From Caldilineaceae bacterium bin5 (GTDB lineage Bacteria > Chloroflexota > Anaerolineae > Caldilineales > Caldilineaceae), in the NCBI GenBank assembly GCA_002238445.1, contig MPML01000005.1, positions 1 to 64,000 on the forward strand: 64,000 bases of DNA, in the 5' to 3' direction. Below are positions 36,701-45,349 of this stretch, piece after piece. Both the position numbers and the translations under genes were made by a program. Below the pieces are notes generated by a model. That model was not told where the DNA came from. It saw only the letters and a program-made list of their open reading frames with translations, and ran no database searches. Numbering within the stretch: the first letter of the stretch is position 1; each line of letters starts with the position of its first letter.

Positions 36701-38198
36701 GGTCGAATCGGTTTCAGGTATTGCGGCTGAGACGGCTGGCCGACTCAGGTCATTGCAGAGAGCGTGCGCACAGGCGGATTCATCGCATGGGGGCGCTGGG
36801 AATGGAAAATTGGAGGAGATTCTTCATTTTGTTACCAGTTCCATTCTGCCCAATTTGCTGGAAGGCGGGGAGGCGGAAATCGACCAGATCATCCATGCGC
36901 TGGACGGCGGTTATGTTCGTCCAGGGCCGAGCGGTTCGCCGACGCGTGGGATGGCCCATGTATTGCCAACCGGCCGCAATTTCTTCGCGGTCGACCCGCG
37001 TGCGCTGCCAACGATGGCATCGTGGCAGGTGGGGCAGGGGCTGGCAGAGACGCTGATAAGCCGCTACATGCGGGAGGAGGGGGAGTTTCCAGAGAGCGTG
37101 GGACTCAGCATATGGGGAACGAGCGCGATGCGGACGGCGGGAGACGACATTGCGCAGGTGCTGGCGCTGTTGGGGGCGAGGCCGGTCTGGCAGCGAGAGA
37201 ATCGTCGCGTCACCGGTGTGGAGTTGATTTCGCTGGAGGAGTTGGGACGGCCGCGCGTGGATGTGGTCTGCAGAATCAGCGGTTTCTTCCGGGACGCGTT
37301 TCCGCACCTGATTACACTTATTGACAGCGCGGTGCAGTTGGCGATCGAGGCGAAGGAGCCTGCGGAGATGAATTTCCCGCGCCAACATGCGCTGGCCAGT
37401 GAGGCAGCGCTGCGCATGGCCGGGCACGGTGAATCGGCAGCTGAGAAGGCCCGTTTCCGCATCTTCGGCTGTAAGCCGGGCAGCTATGGCGCGGGCATTC
37501 TGCCGCTGATTGACGCCAAGAACTGGCAGAGCGACAAGGACTTCGCACGCGCGTATCTTCTGTGGGGTGGATACGCCTACAGTCGCGAGCAGGCTGGTGT
37601 GCCGGCGGAGGAGGAGTTCGCGCGGGCGCTGAGCTCGGTCCAGGTGGCGACCAAGAATCAGGATAATCGGGAGCACGACATTTTTGATAGCGACGATTAT
37701 CTGCAGTTTCACGGTGGCATGATAGCGACGGTACGCGCATTGACAGGGCGGAATCCGAGCCGGTATTTCGGTGACAGCAGCGACCCTGATCGTGTTCGAA
37801 CCCGCGACCTGCGGGAGGAGGCGCGGCGGGTCTTTCGCAGCCGGGTGGTTAACCCGAAATGGATTGAGAGTATGCAGCGCCACGGTTACAAGGGGGCGTT
37901 GGAGATTGCGGCCACGGTCGACTATCTCTTTGGCTATGATGCCACCTCTCAGGTACTTGAAGACTGGATGTACCAGCGCCTGGTAGAAGAGTTCCTGCGG
38001 AGCGAATCGATGCAGCAGTTCTTCTCGGAGAGCAACCCGTGGGCATGGCAAGCGATCGCGGAACGGCTGCTCGAAGCGGTGGAGCGAGATCTCTGGCAGG
38101 ACCCCGATCCGCAGGACATTGCACTGTTGGAAGCAGCGAGAGAGTTGGGAGTCGAAGAGATAAAGAAGAGTGGCCGCGCGCTTGCGGCGACCGGTTAA
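33744..38198 (+). CDS. cobN: Cobaltochelatase subunit CobN with N-terminal [2Fe-2S] ferredoxin-like domain
   Basis: About 1484 residues, larger than usual for CobN. The first ~115 residues form a ferredoxin-like domain: V-C30-A-T-G-C-C-C-G and G-G-C71-L-G-P-C75, V-V-I-D-G-R-P-Y-W-F-H. CobN homology starts around residue 140 (V-L-F-L-S-Q-S-D-T-D-L-L-A-L), is interrupted by an acidic linker (about 325-380) and continues to near the end. It includes H-M-G-K-H-G-T-L-E-W-L-P-G-K near 726 and the P-T-G-R-N-F-F-A-V-D-P block near 1075. CobN inserts cobalt into hydrogenobyrinic acid diamide with two AAA+ partners (CobS/CobT or ChlI/ChlD-like); these are not in the window. ATG at 33744 is preferred to the adjacent GTG. 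Confidence 0.93.
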   Translation: MAEVRKRNMVERLDGRMVNSGQLRGMLFVCATGCCCGRTDRGYAEVDQDLYHHEWERRRLRSRVHLNQGGCLGPCVLANVVMVVIDGRPYWFHSVNDSAIVLAMFDYIELLLEDIDTPAPTMLLPHVFNGFAWNGLFDTAEAGANAALSATHGEGVLFLSQSDTDLLALEKARSLLPSDFASLEAAHVGRLADDSAVDVLLQRLLPGAQVVVARLHSARSFEYGLGRLMEWAERSEGFLLCLPAVEAFDYDLMARSNVGVPLAQAISAYFQCGGPQNLANGLKCLSDNLLVSGWGFDQPRALPLHGVYEPNTEDWVCVEAKDVDVNHDVSSDGDGAGALPHGTPTETERVALNGEAAAVEGISSRNGSTLDAETGGGQDQAKSCIGILFYRAHLLSGNTEFVDALAAEIERRGMEVRAVFTQSLKECDREGNPFAFGEMTGEGPVDAIISTLSFALGDGGEAMAELDVPVIQAITCSNDEAAWQRNGRGLGSLDTAMNVAIPEFDGRIVGVPVSFKEALGEGGTRYVPHPERIRRLAGIVEKQIALRQKPNAEKRIAFVLTNSAAKAARVGNAVGLDAPASLLKLMRIMTEEGYNFNPLPRSGDALLLELIGRCSYDVTWLEEAQLARAQKLPVDRYAEWFDTAPEANRADMVRQWGAAPGKAYIHGEAFALAGLEFGNTFVALQPPRGYDMDPDQVYHRPDLPPPHNYLALYRWLQHVWKADAIVHMGKHGTLEWLPGKSVGLSEGCFPDLILEDMPLVYPFIINDPGEGSQAKRRAHATIVDHMTPPMTSAGAYGTLAELAQLADEYYTAEQLDPAKLPLLQRQIWETIQRDHLEDDLRYILRADHGDHSHSWDGAFFEDGTPTAFAELQGAQVAHLLEDIEGYLCELTGAQIRDGLHILGSVPEGDQLVETVYHLVKLPNAEVPSLPACAASVAGQDWQLLQDRPGDRRDDDGTGLKTNADFVEWIESECKRALAGLAEAEWRVESVSGIAAETAGRLRSLQRACAQADSSHGGAGNGKLEEILHFVTSSILPNLLEGGEAEIDQIIHALDGGYVRPGPSGSPTRGMAHVLPTGRNFFAVDPRALPTMASWQVGQGLAETLISRYMREEGEFPESVGLSIWGTSAMRTAGDDIAQVLALLGARPVWQRENRRVTGVELISLEELGRPRVDVVCRISGFFRDAFPHLITLIDSAVQLAIEAKEPAEMNFPRQHALASEAALRMAGHGESAAEKARFRIFGCKPGSYGAGILPLIDAKNWQSDKDFARAYLLWGGYAYSREQAGVPAEEEFARALSSVQVATKNQDNREHDIFDSDDYLQFHGGMIATVRALTGRNPSRYFGDSSDPDRVRTRDLREEARRVFRSRVVNPKWIESMQRHGYKGALEIAATVDYLFGYDATSQVLEDWMYQRLVEEFLRSESMQQFFSESNPWAWQAIAERLLEAVERDLWQDPDPQDIALLEAARELGVEEIKKSGRALAATG

Positions 38199-38300
38199 GC
38201 CGATCGTGGGAGCCGTCTATCGGAAGGGAGACCGCTACCTCAGTGAAGTCCACAGTTTAGTCATTGGACTGCCTTGCATTGGGCGGTCCCGGAAGGATTC

Positions 38301-39584
38301 ATGAATTTCAGTTGGGCGATAGCCCAGAAAGGCCGAGCAGTGAAAGTGAAAATTGTCTTGATCATCAGTGTGATGCTCCCGCTATTTGCGGGTTGTGTCG
38401 TGGCGCCGATTCCGGCGGCGGACGAGGCGGCAGCCGCTGCGATGACGGATGCTTCGTCCGGTACGCCCGCTTTCGAAGCCAATCTGACAAGCGGTTGTGT
38501 TGAGGGATATGATCCGTCGGTGGACTATTTTCCGCAGAAGGCCAGTCCCGACTTTGCGGAGGGCTGGAGCGTGGCGTATCACAAACATTACAAGCTGCTG
38601 ACGCTGCATAACCCATGGCGCGGGGCTGAGCAGACCTTCGAGTATCTGCTGGTGCAGTGCGGGACGCCTGTCCCGGACGGCTATGCTGACACTCCTACCA
38701 TAGAGGTGCCTGTGGGGAGCGTGGCGGCACTCACTTCGACGGTGCTGCCCCATCTGCAGGCGCTTGGAATGCTGGATCGTTTGGTGGCGGTGGATCGTTT
38801 CGACTATATCAATACGACGGAAGTGCGGGAGTTGATCGATGTCGGGAGGTTGCGGGAGGCCGGGACGGGAACGGGCGTGAATACGGAGATCCTGATCGAC
38901 GTGGATCCGGAGTTGATCATCACTTTTGCTTACGGCAATGTGGACTTTGACACACATCCCAAGCTGGAGGAGGCGGATTTGCCGGTGACGCTCACAGCGG
39001 GATATATGGAGAGTTCGCCGCTGGGCCGCACTGAATGGATAAAGACAACGGCGCTCTTTTTCAATCAGGAGGCGATGGCGAGCCAGGTCTTCAGCGGCAT
39101 TGCGGCGCGCTATGGGGAAATGGCGGCGTTGGCGGCTGGTGTAGATGAACGGCCTACTGTATTGGTGGGCATTGCGAGACGGGAGTCGTGGCGGGTTCCC
39201 GGCGGCCAGAGCTATTTTGCCCGTTACATTGCCGACGCGGGCGGCAGCTATTTGTGGCAGGACGACAGTTCAACCGGATCAGTTCCGCTGTCGATGGAGA
39301 CGGTGTTTGAGGCGGCATCTGAAGCAGAAATCTGGCTGCCCAATACGGGCTCCTGGTTCAACGCCGGGGACGTATTGGCGGCAGATGAGCGGTACGGTGC
39401 GCTGGCAGCGGTGGAGCATGGTTCGGTGTACAACAACAATGCCAGGTTGAATGAATGGGGGGGCAATGACTACTGGGAGACGGGAGTTGCCAATCCTGAC
39501 ATGGTGTTGGCCGACCTGATCAGGATTTTCCATCCGGAGCTGTTGCCGGAACACGAGCTGAACTGGTTCCACCAGCTGCAGTAA
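38301..39584 (+). CDS. Periplasmic-binding lipoprotein, BtuF/FecB-like, in the cobalamin operon
   Basis: About 427 residues. The signal peptide ends in lipobox L-F-A-G-C. The body fits the iron-chelate/vitamin B12 class of binding proteins: V-A-A-L-T-S-T-V-L-P-H-L-Q-A-L-G-M-L-D-R-L-V-A-V, I-D-V-D-P-E-L-I-I-T-F-A, G-R-T-E-W-I-K. ATG at 38301 follows GGAAGG; a GTG near 38340 is an alternative. Position between cobN and cobQ suggests it captures a corrinoid or cobalt complex. No permease or ATPase of the BtuCD type is present here, so it must use components encoded elsewhere. Confidence 0.8.
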   Translation: MNFSWAIAQKGRAVKVKIVLIISVMLPLFAGCVVAPIPAADEAAAAAMTDASSGTPAFEANLTSGCVEGYDPSVDYFPQKASPDFAEGWSVAYHKHYKLLTLHNPWRGAEQTFEYLLVQCGTPVPDGYADTPTIEVPVGSVAALTSTVLPHLQALGMLDRLVAVDRFDYINTTEVRELIDVGRLREAGTGTGVNTEILIDVDPELIITFAYGNVDFDTHPKLEEADLPVTLTAGYMESSPLGRTEWIKTTALFFNQEAMASQVFSGIAARYGEMAALAAGVDERPTVLVGIARRESWRVPGGQSYFARYIADAGGSYLWQDDSSTGSVPLSMETVFEAASEAEIWLPNTGSWFNAGDVLAADERYGALAAVEHGSVYNNNARLNEWGGNDYWETGVANPDMVLADLIRIFHPELLPEHELNWFHQLQ

Positions 39585-39596
39585 AGGGGTGAGACG

Positions 39597-41081
39597 ATGG
39601 CGGGCGCGTTGATGATGTTGGGGACGCATTCGAATGCTGGCAAGAGCCTGCTGGCGACGGCGTTCTGCCGGATATTCGCGCGCCGGGGCGTTCGGGTTGC
39701 TCCGTTCAAAGCGCAGAATATGAGCAACAATGCGGGCGTGACATTGGAAGGCGGCGAGATGGGACGCGCGCAGATCGTGCAGGCGGAGGCGGCGGGGATT
39801 TTTCCTCACACAGATATGAACCCGGTTCTGCTCAAGCCGGAGGGGAACCGGAGAAGTCAAGTTGTGCTGAACGGAAGCGTTGCAGGGCAGCTTGAGGCGA
39901 GGAACTGGCAGGAGACGAAGGAACGGCTGTGGAGCGAGGTCACTTCGGCTTATGACAGGCTCTCGGCTCGCTACGACCTGATGGTGCTGGAGGGGGCGGG
40001 CAGCCCGGCGGAGATCAATCTGAAGGCGGGGGATATTGTCAATCTCAGGATGGCGCGGCACGCCGGGGCTGCCTGTTTGCTGGTAGGGGATATTGACCGC
40101 GGGGGCGTGTTTGCGGCGCTGGCGGGAACGATGCTGCTTTTGGAGCCGGAGGAGCGGCGGCAGGTGCGGGGTTTCCTCGTCAACAAATTTCGCGGGGACC
40201 CTGCGCTGTTGGGGGACGGACTGGAGATGCTGAAGGAAAGGGCATTCGGCGTCCCCACGCTGGGCGTTATTCCCTTCCTGCCGGACCTGCGTATCGCGGA
40301 CGAGGATGCTGTGCCGCTGGAGCGCAAGCGGGGCGTGAGCGGAGGTCTGGGCGCAGGGCAGGTTGATGTTGCGGTCATCCAGTTTCCGCGTATCGCCAAT
40401 TTCGATGAGTTTGACGCGCTCAGCGTCGAGCCGGGTGTCAGTCTGCGCTATGTGGAGAACGGGGAAGAGTTAGGGGGGCCGGCGGCGATCATACTTCCCG
40501 GCACGAAGGCGACGCTTTCAGACCTGGCGTGGCTGCGGGGGCGCGGCCTGGATGCCGCGATTCTGGCGGCCTTTCGTGGAGGCGCGCAGGTGGTCGGAAT
40601 CTGCGGCGGGTATCAGGTGGCCGGCGAGTGGCTGGCCGATCCGCTGGGGATGGAGGGGAAGGCGGGAGGGCAGGCAGCGGGACTAGGGCTGTTGCCGGTT
40701 TCGACGCAGTTCCTGGCGGACAAGGAGACGCATCAGGCCCGTATGCGGTTGGCGGACGGGGAGATTGTCGAGGGGTATGAGATTCATACAGGAGAAACGC
40801 AGGCCCGGGAGGGCACGGCCCCTTTCGGCGAAATTGTTGATCGAAATGGGAGGCGAGTCTCAATACCTGACGGGGCAAGTGTGGAAGAAGGCAGGGCGTG
40901 GGGAACTTACATGCACGGCTTGTTTGAGAATGACGGATTTCGGCACCGCTGGCTGCGCGGATTGGGCTGGTCGGGCGAGGTTGTGGCGACGACGGCGTTG
41001 CGGAACCGGGAGTATGACCGTCTTGCCGATGCTGTCGAAGCGTCGGTCGACTGGGCGGAGGTAGAGGCGCTTATTACATAG
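39597..41081 (+). CDS. cobQ: Cobyric acid synthase CobQ/CbiP
   Basis: 494 residues, the usual length. It amidates adenosylcobyrinic acid a,c-diamide at four side chains using glutamine and ATP. The N-terminal dethiobiotin-synthetase-like domain begins [12 protein letters not shown] and contains F-K-A-Q-N-M-S-N-N. The middle has [10 protein letters not shown]. The glutamine amidotransferase domain has the nucleophile Cys in G-I-C-G-G-Y-Q (about residue 336) and a late T-Y-M-H-G-L-F-E with its His. GGGGTGAG precedes the ATG, which is 12 bases after the binding-protein gene. Confidence 0.95.
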   Translation: MAGALMMLGTHSNAGKSLLATAFCRIFARRGVRVAPFKAQNMSNNAGVTLEGGEMGRAQIVQAEAAGIFPHTDMNPVLLKPEGNRRSQVVLNGSVAGQLEARNWQETKERLWSEVTSAYDRLSARYDLMVLEGAGSPAEINLKAGDIVNLRMARHAGAACLLVGDIDRGGVFAALAGTMLLLEPEERRQVRGFLVNKFRGDPALLGDGLEMLKERAFGVPTLGVIPFLPDLRIADEDAVPLERKRGVSGGLGAGQVDVAVIQFPRIANFDEFDALSVEPGVSLRYVENGEELGGPAAIILPGTKATLSDLAWLRGRGLDAAILAAFRGGAQVVGICGGYQVAGEWLADPLGMEGKAGGQAAGLGLLPVSTQFLADKETHQARMRLADGEIVEGYEIHTGETQAREGTAPFGEIVDRNGRRVSIPDGASVEEGRAWGTYMHGLFENDGFRHRWLRGLGWSGEVVATTALRNREYDRLADAVEASVDWAEVEALIT

Positions 41082-41165
41082 TTCAGCGGCTACAGCAGAA
41101 GCTCGTAACGGGCGTCCCTGATCCTCCATGGTTCGAATGAAACGACGATTGCCAGGAATCGCAGA

Positions 41166-41816
41166 TCAGATACGGCCGGCGCACCACTGGATGCCGCGCA
41201 GCACTGTTTTGCGGAAGTTCGGGTCGAGATAGGTGAGGTTGTCGTGGCCGGACTGGAAGCAGAAGACGCGAGAGTTTCGGAACTGGCGCGTCCAGCCGAG
41301 GACGCGCATGCTTTTGGGGTGATTGGTGGTCAAAAGCAGATGACTGTCCTGGCCTGCACTGGCCATGGAGTAGGTTTCGTCGATCATCTGCCAAGTTTTC
41401 AGGTCTTTGGTGATTGGGTGGGCGGGGTCGGCGACTTCGACCGAGAGTTCCTGTTCATGGTCGTATCCGAAACTGCGATCGGAAATTCCAACTATTTCCG
41501 ACCAGAATTGCCACTGATCGTAGGCCAGAATGGCGTGGTGGAGGAGGAAGATCCCCTGGCCATTTTGGCCTAGCCTTTCAAGAACAGATCTGTTTCTATC
41601 ATCCGGAACGTTGCGAGGCATGTTGTAGAAGAGCAGGACATCATAAGAGTCCCGAACGTTGCCGATATCGGCCACCCAGTTCTCCTCCAGTTGGATAAAG
41701 CTGTCGACCTGCGGCATGTCGCGAAAGATTGCCTGAAAGCCAGGAACGTCGAAATTGTGGCCACCGGTAATGACGGCGACGGAGATGCTGTCGGTCTTGG
41801 AAGAGTTCGTACTCAT
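41166..41816 (-). CDS. ThuA-like domain protein
   Basis: 216 residues with the glutamine-amidotransferase-like ThuA fold: V-A-V-I-T-G-G-H-N-F-D, Y-D-V-L-L-F-Y-N-M-P, G-I-F-L-L-H-H-A, D-P-A-H-P-I-T, D-E-T-Y and F-Q-S-G-H-D. ThuA proteins take part in sugar metabolism (trehalose or other disaccharide breakdown), but the reaction is poorly defined. It starts 19 bases after the MDR dehydrogenase stop and is probably co-transcribed with it. Confidence 0.85.
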   Translation of the reverse strand: MSTNSSKTDSISVAVITGGHNFDVPGFQAIFRDMPQVDSFIQLEENWVADIGNVRDSYDVLLFYNMPRNVPDDRNRSVLERLGQNGQGIFLLHHAILAYDQWQFWSEIVGISDRSFGYDHEQELSVEVADPAHPITKDLKTWQMIDETYSMASAGQDSHLLLTTNHPKSMRVLGWTRQFRNSRVFCFQSGHDNLTYLDPNFRKTVLRGIQWCAGRI

Positions 41817-41835
41817 GGCTCTTTCGTTTCCTTTT

Positions 41836-42792
41836 TCACCAGCTGAATACGGTACCTAGAAGGTCATTTGGCCGATCGCGCAGGGTGTCGTAGATGCGCC
41901 TGGCTTCTTCGGCGGGGACTACGTCCTGCAGGAGCGATGACAGGTCGATCTGCCTGCGACCGTGCAGACGGCAGAGGTTTTCGAGGTCATCGACATAGAA
42001 GTGGCTGTTCTGTTTGATGGTTATGAGACGGCGCTGGGCAAGGTTGAAGTGGTAATTTACCCTGTCGCGGCCGGCGATCAGCAGGACCCGGCCACCGGTC
42101 CGCACAGCGAGGAGGAACTTATCCTCCATGCCGGGAACGCCGGCAAAGTCGAGGATGGCATCGAAACTTTCATCGGCGATCTGTTGAGACCAGCCGGCGC
42201 CATCGACGTTGAGGGCATTTTCGGCGGCGCCGATGCGGCGCGCCAGCTGAAGCCGACGGTCGTCGATGTCGCAGATGGTGACGCGGGCGCCGAAAAGGGC
42301 GGCGACCTGGGCGGCAGTCTGGCCTATATAACCGGCACCGACTATCAGCACTTTTTCGCCGAGTCTCAGTTCGGCATTGCGGCAGGTGTTGAGGGCGACG
42401 GCCGCCATTCCGTACAAGGCGGCCTCACGCTGGTCTATTGAATCGGGAAGTTTGATGAGCAGTTCATCTTCGGCGACGACGATGTATTCGAGATGGGCGC
42501 CGGTGCTCTTGCCGATGAAAATGACATCGTCAATATGCAGCCGCTCGGTATCGGGTCCGGTCTCGATGACGCGTCCGACGGTTTGATATCCGGTCGGCAT
42601 GGGCAGCAGATTGTCGCCTGGGGCGTAGTTTCCTCTATGAAGTTGGTTGCGCTCGGTGCCGTTGGTGATGCCGGAGTAGAGGGTCTTGATTTTGACCTGA
42701 TTGCGTACTGGCGGCTTGGGAGCGGGCCAGTCGTTGATGAAGACCTTTTCTCTGATATTGTCGTCCCTGTTTCTGATGACTATTGCTCTCAC
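41836..42792 (-). CDS. MDR-family zinc-type alcohol/polyol dehydrogenase
   Basis: 318 residues if started at the GTG at 42792, with AAGGAA about 10 bases upstream. The N-terminal GroES-like domain has S-G-I-T-N-G-T-E and Y-A-P-G, and the Rossmann motif is V-L-I-V-G-A-G-Y-I-G-Q-T-A. The typical zinc-binding Cys/His ligands (G-H-E, structural Cys cluster) are not evident, so it may be a zinc-independent member of the bacteriochlorophyllide/chlorophyll-synthesis-like or polyol branch. With ThuA downstream, a sugar or polyol oxidoreductase is likely. Confidence 0.8.
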   Translation of the reverse strand: MRAIVIRNRDDNIREKVFINDWPAPKPPVRNQVKIKTLYSGITNGTERNQLHRGNYAPGDNLLPMPTGYQTVGRVIETGPDTERLHIDDVIFIGKSTGAHLEYIVVAEDELLIKLPDSIDQREAALYGMAAVALNTCRNAELRLGEKVLIVGAGYIGQTAAQVAALFGARVTICDIDDRRLQLARRIGAAENALNVDGAGWSQQIADESFDAILDFAGVPGMEDKFLLAVRTGGRVLLIAGRDRVNYHFNLAQRRLITIKQNSHFYVDDLENLCRLHGRRQIDLSSLLQDVVPAEEARRIYDTLRDRPNDLLGTVFSW

Positions 42793-42965
42793 GCGGCTGT
42801 CATTCCTTTGGCACAGTCGTAATGGAGATGCGGGGTCTGCGAAGGGGAACTGACGAAATCTTTGCAAACCTCTTTGGAATTGGTTGGCAATTCTGACTTG
42901 CTGCGCCGGCCTGCTTTTTCTTCTTTTTCTGCCCTATTCGAGCCTACCCGGACAGCCAGACGCTT

Positions 42966-42994
42966 TTGCCCTACATGGTAGGCTGGGCTATAAC
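42966..42994 (+). promoter_or_regulatory. Possible promoter for the HEAT-repeat gene
   Basis: TTGCCC at 42966-42971, a 17-base spacer and TATAAC at 42989-42994, about 50 bases before the ATG at 43043. The -35 is weak. Confidence 0.35.
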
Positions 42995-43042
42995 TAAATC
43001 GACAATTTACCCGCTCTTAACCAGATTTTGAGCGATGTCAGC

Positions 43043-43984
43043 ATGCCACATAACAGCGAACGGCGCAACGAGGATCAAGAGGAGCCGATCTTGGCTATAC
43101 GAAAGAAGAATTCCTGGAAGGAGGACTTTGGCTCTGCAGTCGAGAGGGAGAGGATTGCGGAGGCGATTGGCGTCCTGGATGCGCAGAAGACAGCACATGC
43201 CGGCACGCCGCGTCAGGCCATAAAGCTGCAGGCGGCCAAACTGATCAGGTCGCATTACGGCGAGTCGACACCGGCGTTGTACAACACGGCCATGGCCTTA
43301 GCCCGGTCGGAGAGTGAGGGCGCGCAAGAGGTTGGACTGGTGCTTCTTGGACAACTGTTCGCGCACAACCCGGAAGAAGTGACGGAAATAATTCTGAAGC
43401 TGGCGGACAGCGTGAACTGGGAGGTGCGGGAGTGGGCGGCCAGCGCGTTGAGACGTGTAATTGGCGGCCACTTCTCGGCGATTTATCCGACGATTCAAGC
43501 CTGGGCGTTGCATTCATCGCCCAATATTCGGCGGGCAGCGGCGGTTGGGTGCGGATCTGCTGCCGACAGCTGCAGCGAAGAGGAGTGCCGACTGATGCTG
43601 GAGGCATTGACGCCGTTGTTGGAAGATGACGATCCTTATGTGCGCAAGAACCTGGGCGCGTTTGCGATCGGGGACAGCTTGATGAAGGAGCAGCCGGCGC
43701 TAGTGGCCGAGTGGCTGGGGCGGGCGAGCAGTCATGCGCGGGCGCAGTGGAATGTGGCGATGGCGCTGTCCAGTGCGGAGGCGGCGAAGCACTTCGACCT
43801 ACTTGCTGATTTGCTCTGGCAGCTGGCGGCAGACAGCCGCAACGTAGTGCGAAGAGCGACCTACAAGGCGGTACTGAGTCTGGCGAAGCGCGTACCGGAA
43901 GAAATGTCGGCATTGCTTGAAGCTTGGAAAGAAGACCCGGCGCGCTCCCATGTGAGCGACCATGTCAACGCCAAGCTTCGGTGA
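43043..43984 (+). CDS. HEAT-repeat protein, DNA-alkylation-repeat (AlkC/AlkD)-like
   Basis: 313 residues from the ATG at 43043; a TTG lies 15 bases upstream. It is built from helical repeats. The segment W-E-V-R-E-W-A-A-S-A-L-R-R-V-I-G and S-P-N-I-R-R-A-A-A-V-G resembles the AlkD/AlkC fold used by DNA glycosylases that remove alkylated bases. D-D-D-P-Y-V-R-K-N-L-G-A-F-A-I-G is a further matching repeat. I cannot confirm catalytic residues, so binding-only HEAT function is possible. Single gene with its own promoter and a downstream hairpin 350 bases away. Confidence 0.65.
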   Translation: MPHNSERRNEDQEEPILAIRKKNSWKEDFGSAVERERIAEAIGVLDAQKTAHAGTPRQAIKLQAAKLIRSHYGESTPALYNTAMALARSESEGAQEVGLVLLGQLFAHNPEEVTEIILKLADSVNWEVREWAASALRRVIGGHFSAIYPTIQAWALHSSPNIRRAAAVGCGSAADSCSEEECRLMLEALTPLLEDDDPYVRKNLGAFAIGDSLMKEQPALVAEWLGRASSHARAQWNVAMALSSAEAAKHFDLLADLLWQLAADSRNVVRRATYKAVLSLAKRVPEEMSALLEAWKEDPARSHVSDHVNAKLR

Positions 43985-44404
43985 GAATTCGTGGACGGTT
44001 ACTATATCCTTTGCGGAATAGTGCGGACCTTATCGATGCCAAGGGGAGAACAGAACTGAGAGGGCTTGCAGCGGTGACTGCTGTGCGTTCAGTTTGAAAT
44101 CACGCTGACTGCGTTTTGCATAAAGGCAGACAATTTTCCCACGATTCGATCGCGTAGTCGGCGCGAAGTGTCGTGACACCAGATGGTGTTCACATTTGAT
44201 CCGACCTATTTGTTAGGGGGATGACCCTTACAAGTGGTGCAGGGCTGCGGCGACTGGTGATTCCCTGAGATGCAAGGATGGCAAAGGGGTCAGGCGGACA
44301 ATAGCGGGTAGGGTATTCCTACCAGAAATGCGAGAGGCGGATGATATGCTCATCCGCCTCTCTTCTATCTCTGTTATTCAGTTGCAGGTAGCCGCTTTTG
44401 AAAC
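43985..44404. other. Intergenic region with bidirectional hairpin
   Basis: 420 bases between convergent genes. Apart from the hairpin at 44332-44362 I see nothing recognisable. Confidence 0.55.
44332..44362. terminator. Perfect 13-bp hairpin, probable terminator of convergent genes
   Basis: GAGAGGCGGATGA (44332-44344), five-base loop, TCATCCGCCTCTC (44350-44362). It is 42 bases past the minus-strand SH3b gene stop and followed on the plus strand by TTCTATCTCTGTT. It could end transcription from both sides, although the T tracts are imperfect. Confidence 0.65.
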
Positions 44405-45349
44405 CTAGTTCTGCTTGAATGTGATGTTGGTACAGGCGACACTGTTGCTGATCGTCATGGACCACTTTGGCGAGAGGGGAGTCAGGTTCGAGAAATCTTT
44501 CGAGTTGTGACTTCCATCAGTGTTGACGCCAGCGGGACAGTTCACGACCCAGATTTCAACAAAGGTGCCAGAAGAGGCAGGACCGCCGAAGGGCGAGAAG
44601 CCCCATTTTCCGGTAGGTTTGCCGCAACCGGTACATTTGGTGTTACGCGGTCCATTGAAGGCTACATGGACACAGACATTGTTCAAGACATTGTTGTTCC
44701 TGTCACGGACGAGCCCTTCAAAGAAGGTCTGCTGATCGTTGCCGGGGCAGCTGCCGCTGTCGATGAGGGAGTAGGCGAATGCCGGCGGCGGCGGGATCGG
44801 CGTCGAGGTTGGGGGCGGCGGAACCGGCGTGAATGCGGGCGTTGGAATGATGGAGGCAACCTGTACGAGCTCGGGATTGGTCGCGGTCGTCAGGGGTGCA
44901 TAGATCCACGCATACTGGCCGTTAAAGATAATCTGCCACCAGCCTCCGGACGGGTTCTTGCCGGAGATTGTGTATTGGTCACCGGCCGATGCTTGTCCGA
45001 CTACTCCGAAATTGGTGCCCGGGCCTGCGCGCACGTTCATGGTCCTGGAAACTGAGACGGTGGGCGAGGTGGAGGTCGCGGTCGGGGTGGGCGTGGGAGT
45101 GTCGGTGGGCGTCGGTGTATCGGTCGGGGCAGGCGTCGGCGTTGCGGTTGGAGTGTCGGTGGCTTCGAGCGCGGCGAGCCTAACTTCGAACGCGTTGACG
45201 CGATCGGACATGGAGGTGACCAGCTCGACCATTGCCTCTACTTTTTCGGCCAGACTTTCGAGGGTCAGGGCTGCGTCCTGTGCGTAGAGGGGCGCTCCAA
45301 GGCCAGCGAGAAACACAACGATGAGCAGAATGAGAAGCGATTTTTTCAT
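44405..45349 (-). CDS. Secreted SH3b-domain protein with coiled coil, Thr-Pro linker and unknown C-terminal domain
   Basis: 314 residues. Signal peptide (about 1-23, ending A-Q), a short coiled coil (L-E-S-L-A-E-K-V-E-A-M-V-E-L-V-T), a Thr-Pro-Asp-rich linker, then a bacterial SH3 domain (T-M-N-V-R-A-G-P-G-T-N-F-G-V-V-G, W-W-Q-I, W-I-Y-A). A second Pro-rich spacer leads to a ~110-residue C-terminal domain with five or more Cys (C-P-G-N-D, C-V-H-V, C-T-G-C-G, N-C-P-A-G, A-C-T-N), perhaps disulfide-bonded and carboxypeptidase-regulatory-like. Probably binds peptidoglycan or another envelope polymer. Confidence 0.78.
   Translation of the reverse strand: MKKSLLILLIVVFLAGLGAPLYAQDAALTLESLAEKVEAMVELVTSMSDRVNAFEVRLAALEATDTPTATPTPAPTDTPTPTDTPTPTPTATSTSPTVSVSRTMNVRAGPGTNFGVVGQASAGDQYTISGKNPSGGWWQIIFNGQYAWIYAPLTTATNPELVQVASIIPTPAFTPVPPPPTSTPIPPPPAFAYSLIDSGSCPGNDQQTFFEGLVRDRNNNVLNNVCVHVAFNGPRNTKCTGCGKPTGKWGFSPFGGPASSGTFVEIWVVNCPAGVNTDGSHNSKDFSNLTPLSPKWSMTISNSVACTNITFKQN

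Noticed and set aside
36780-38051. 423-residue minus-strand open frame
   Set aside because: Antisense shadow of cobN, which carries clear conserved motifs throughout.
44000-44330. Structured RNA gene between convergent genes
   Set aside because: I looked for tRNA-like or other known RNA folds and found none beyond the terminator hairpin.
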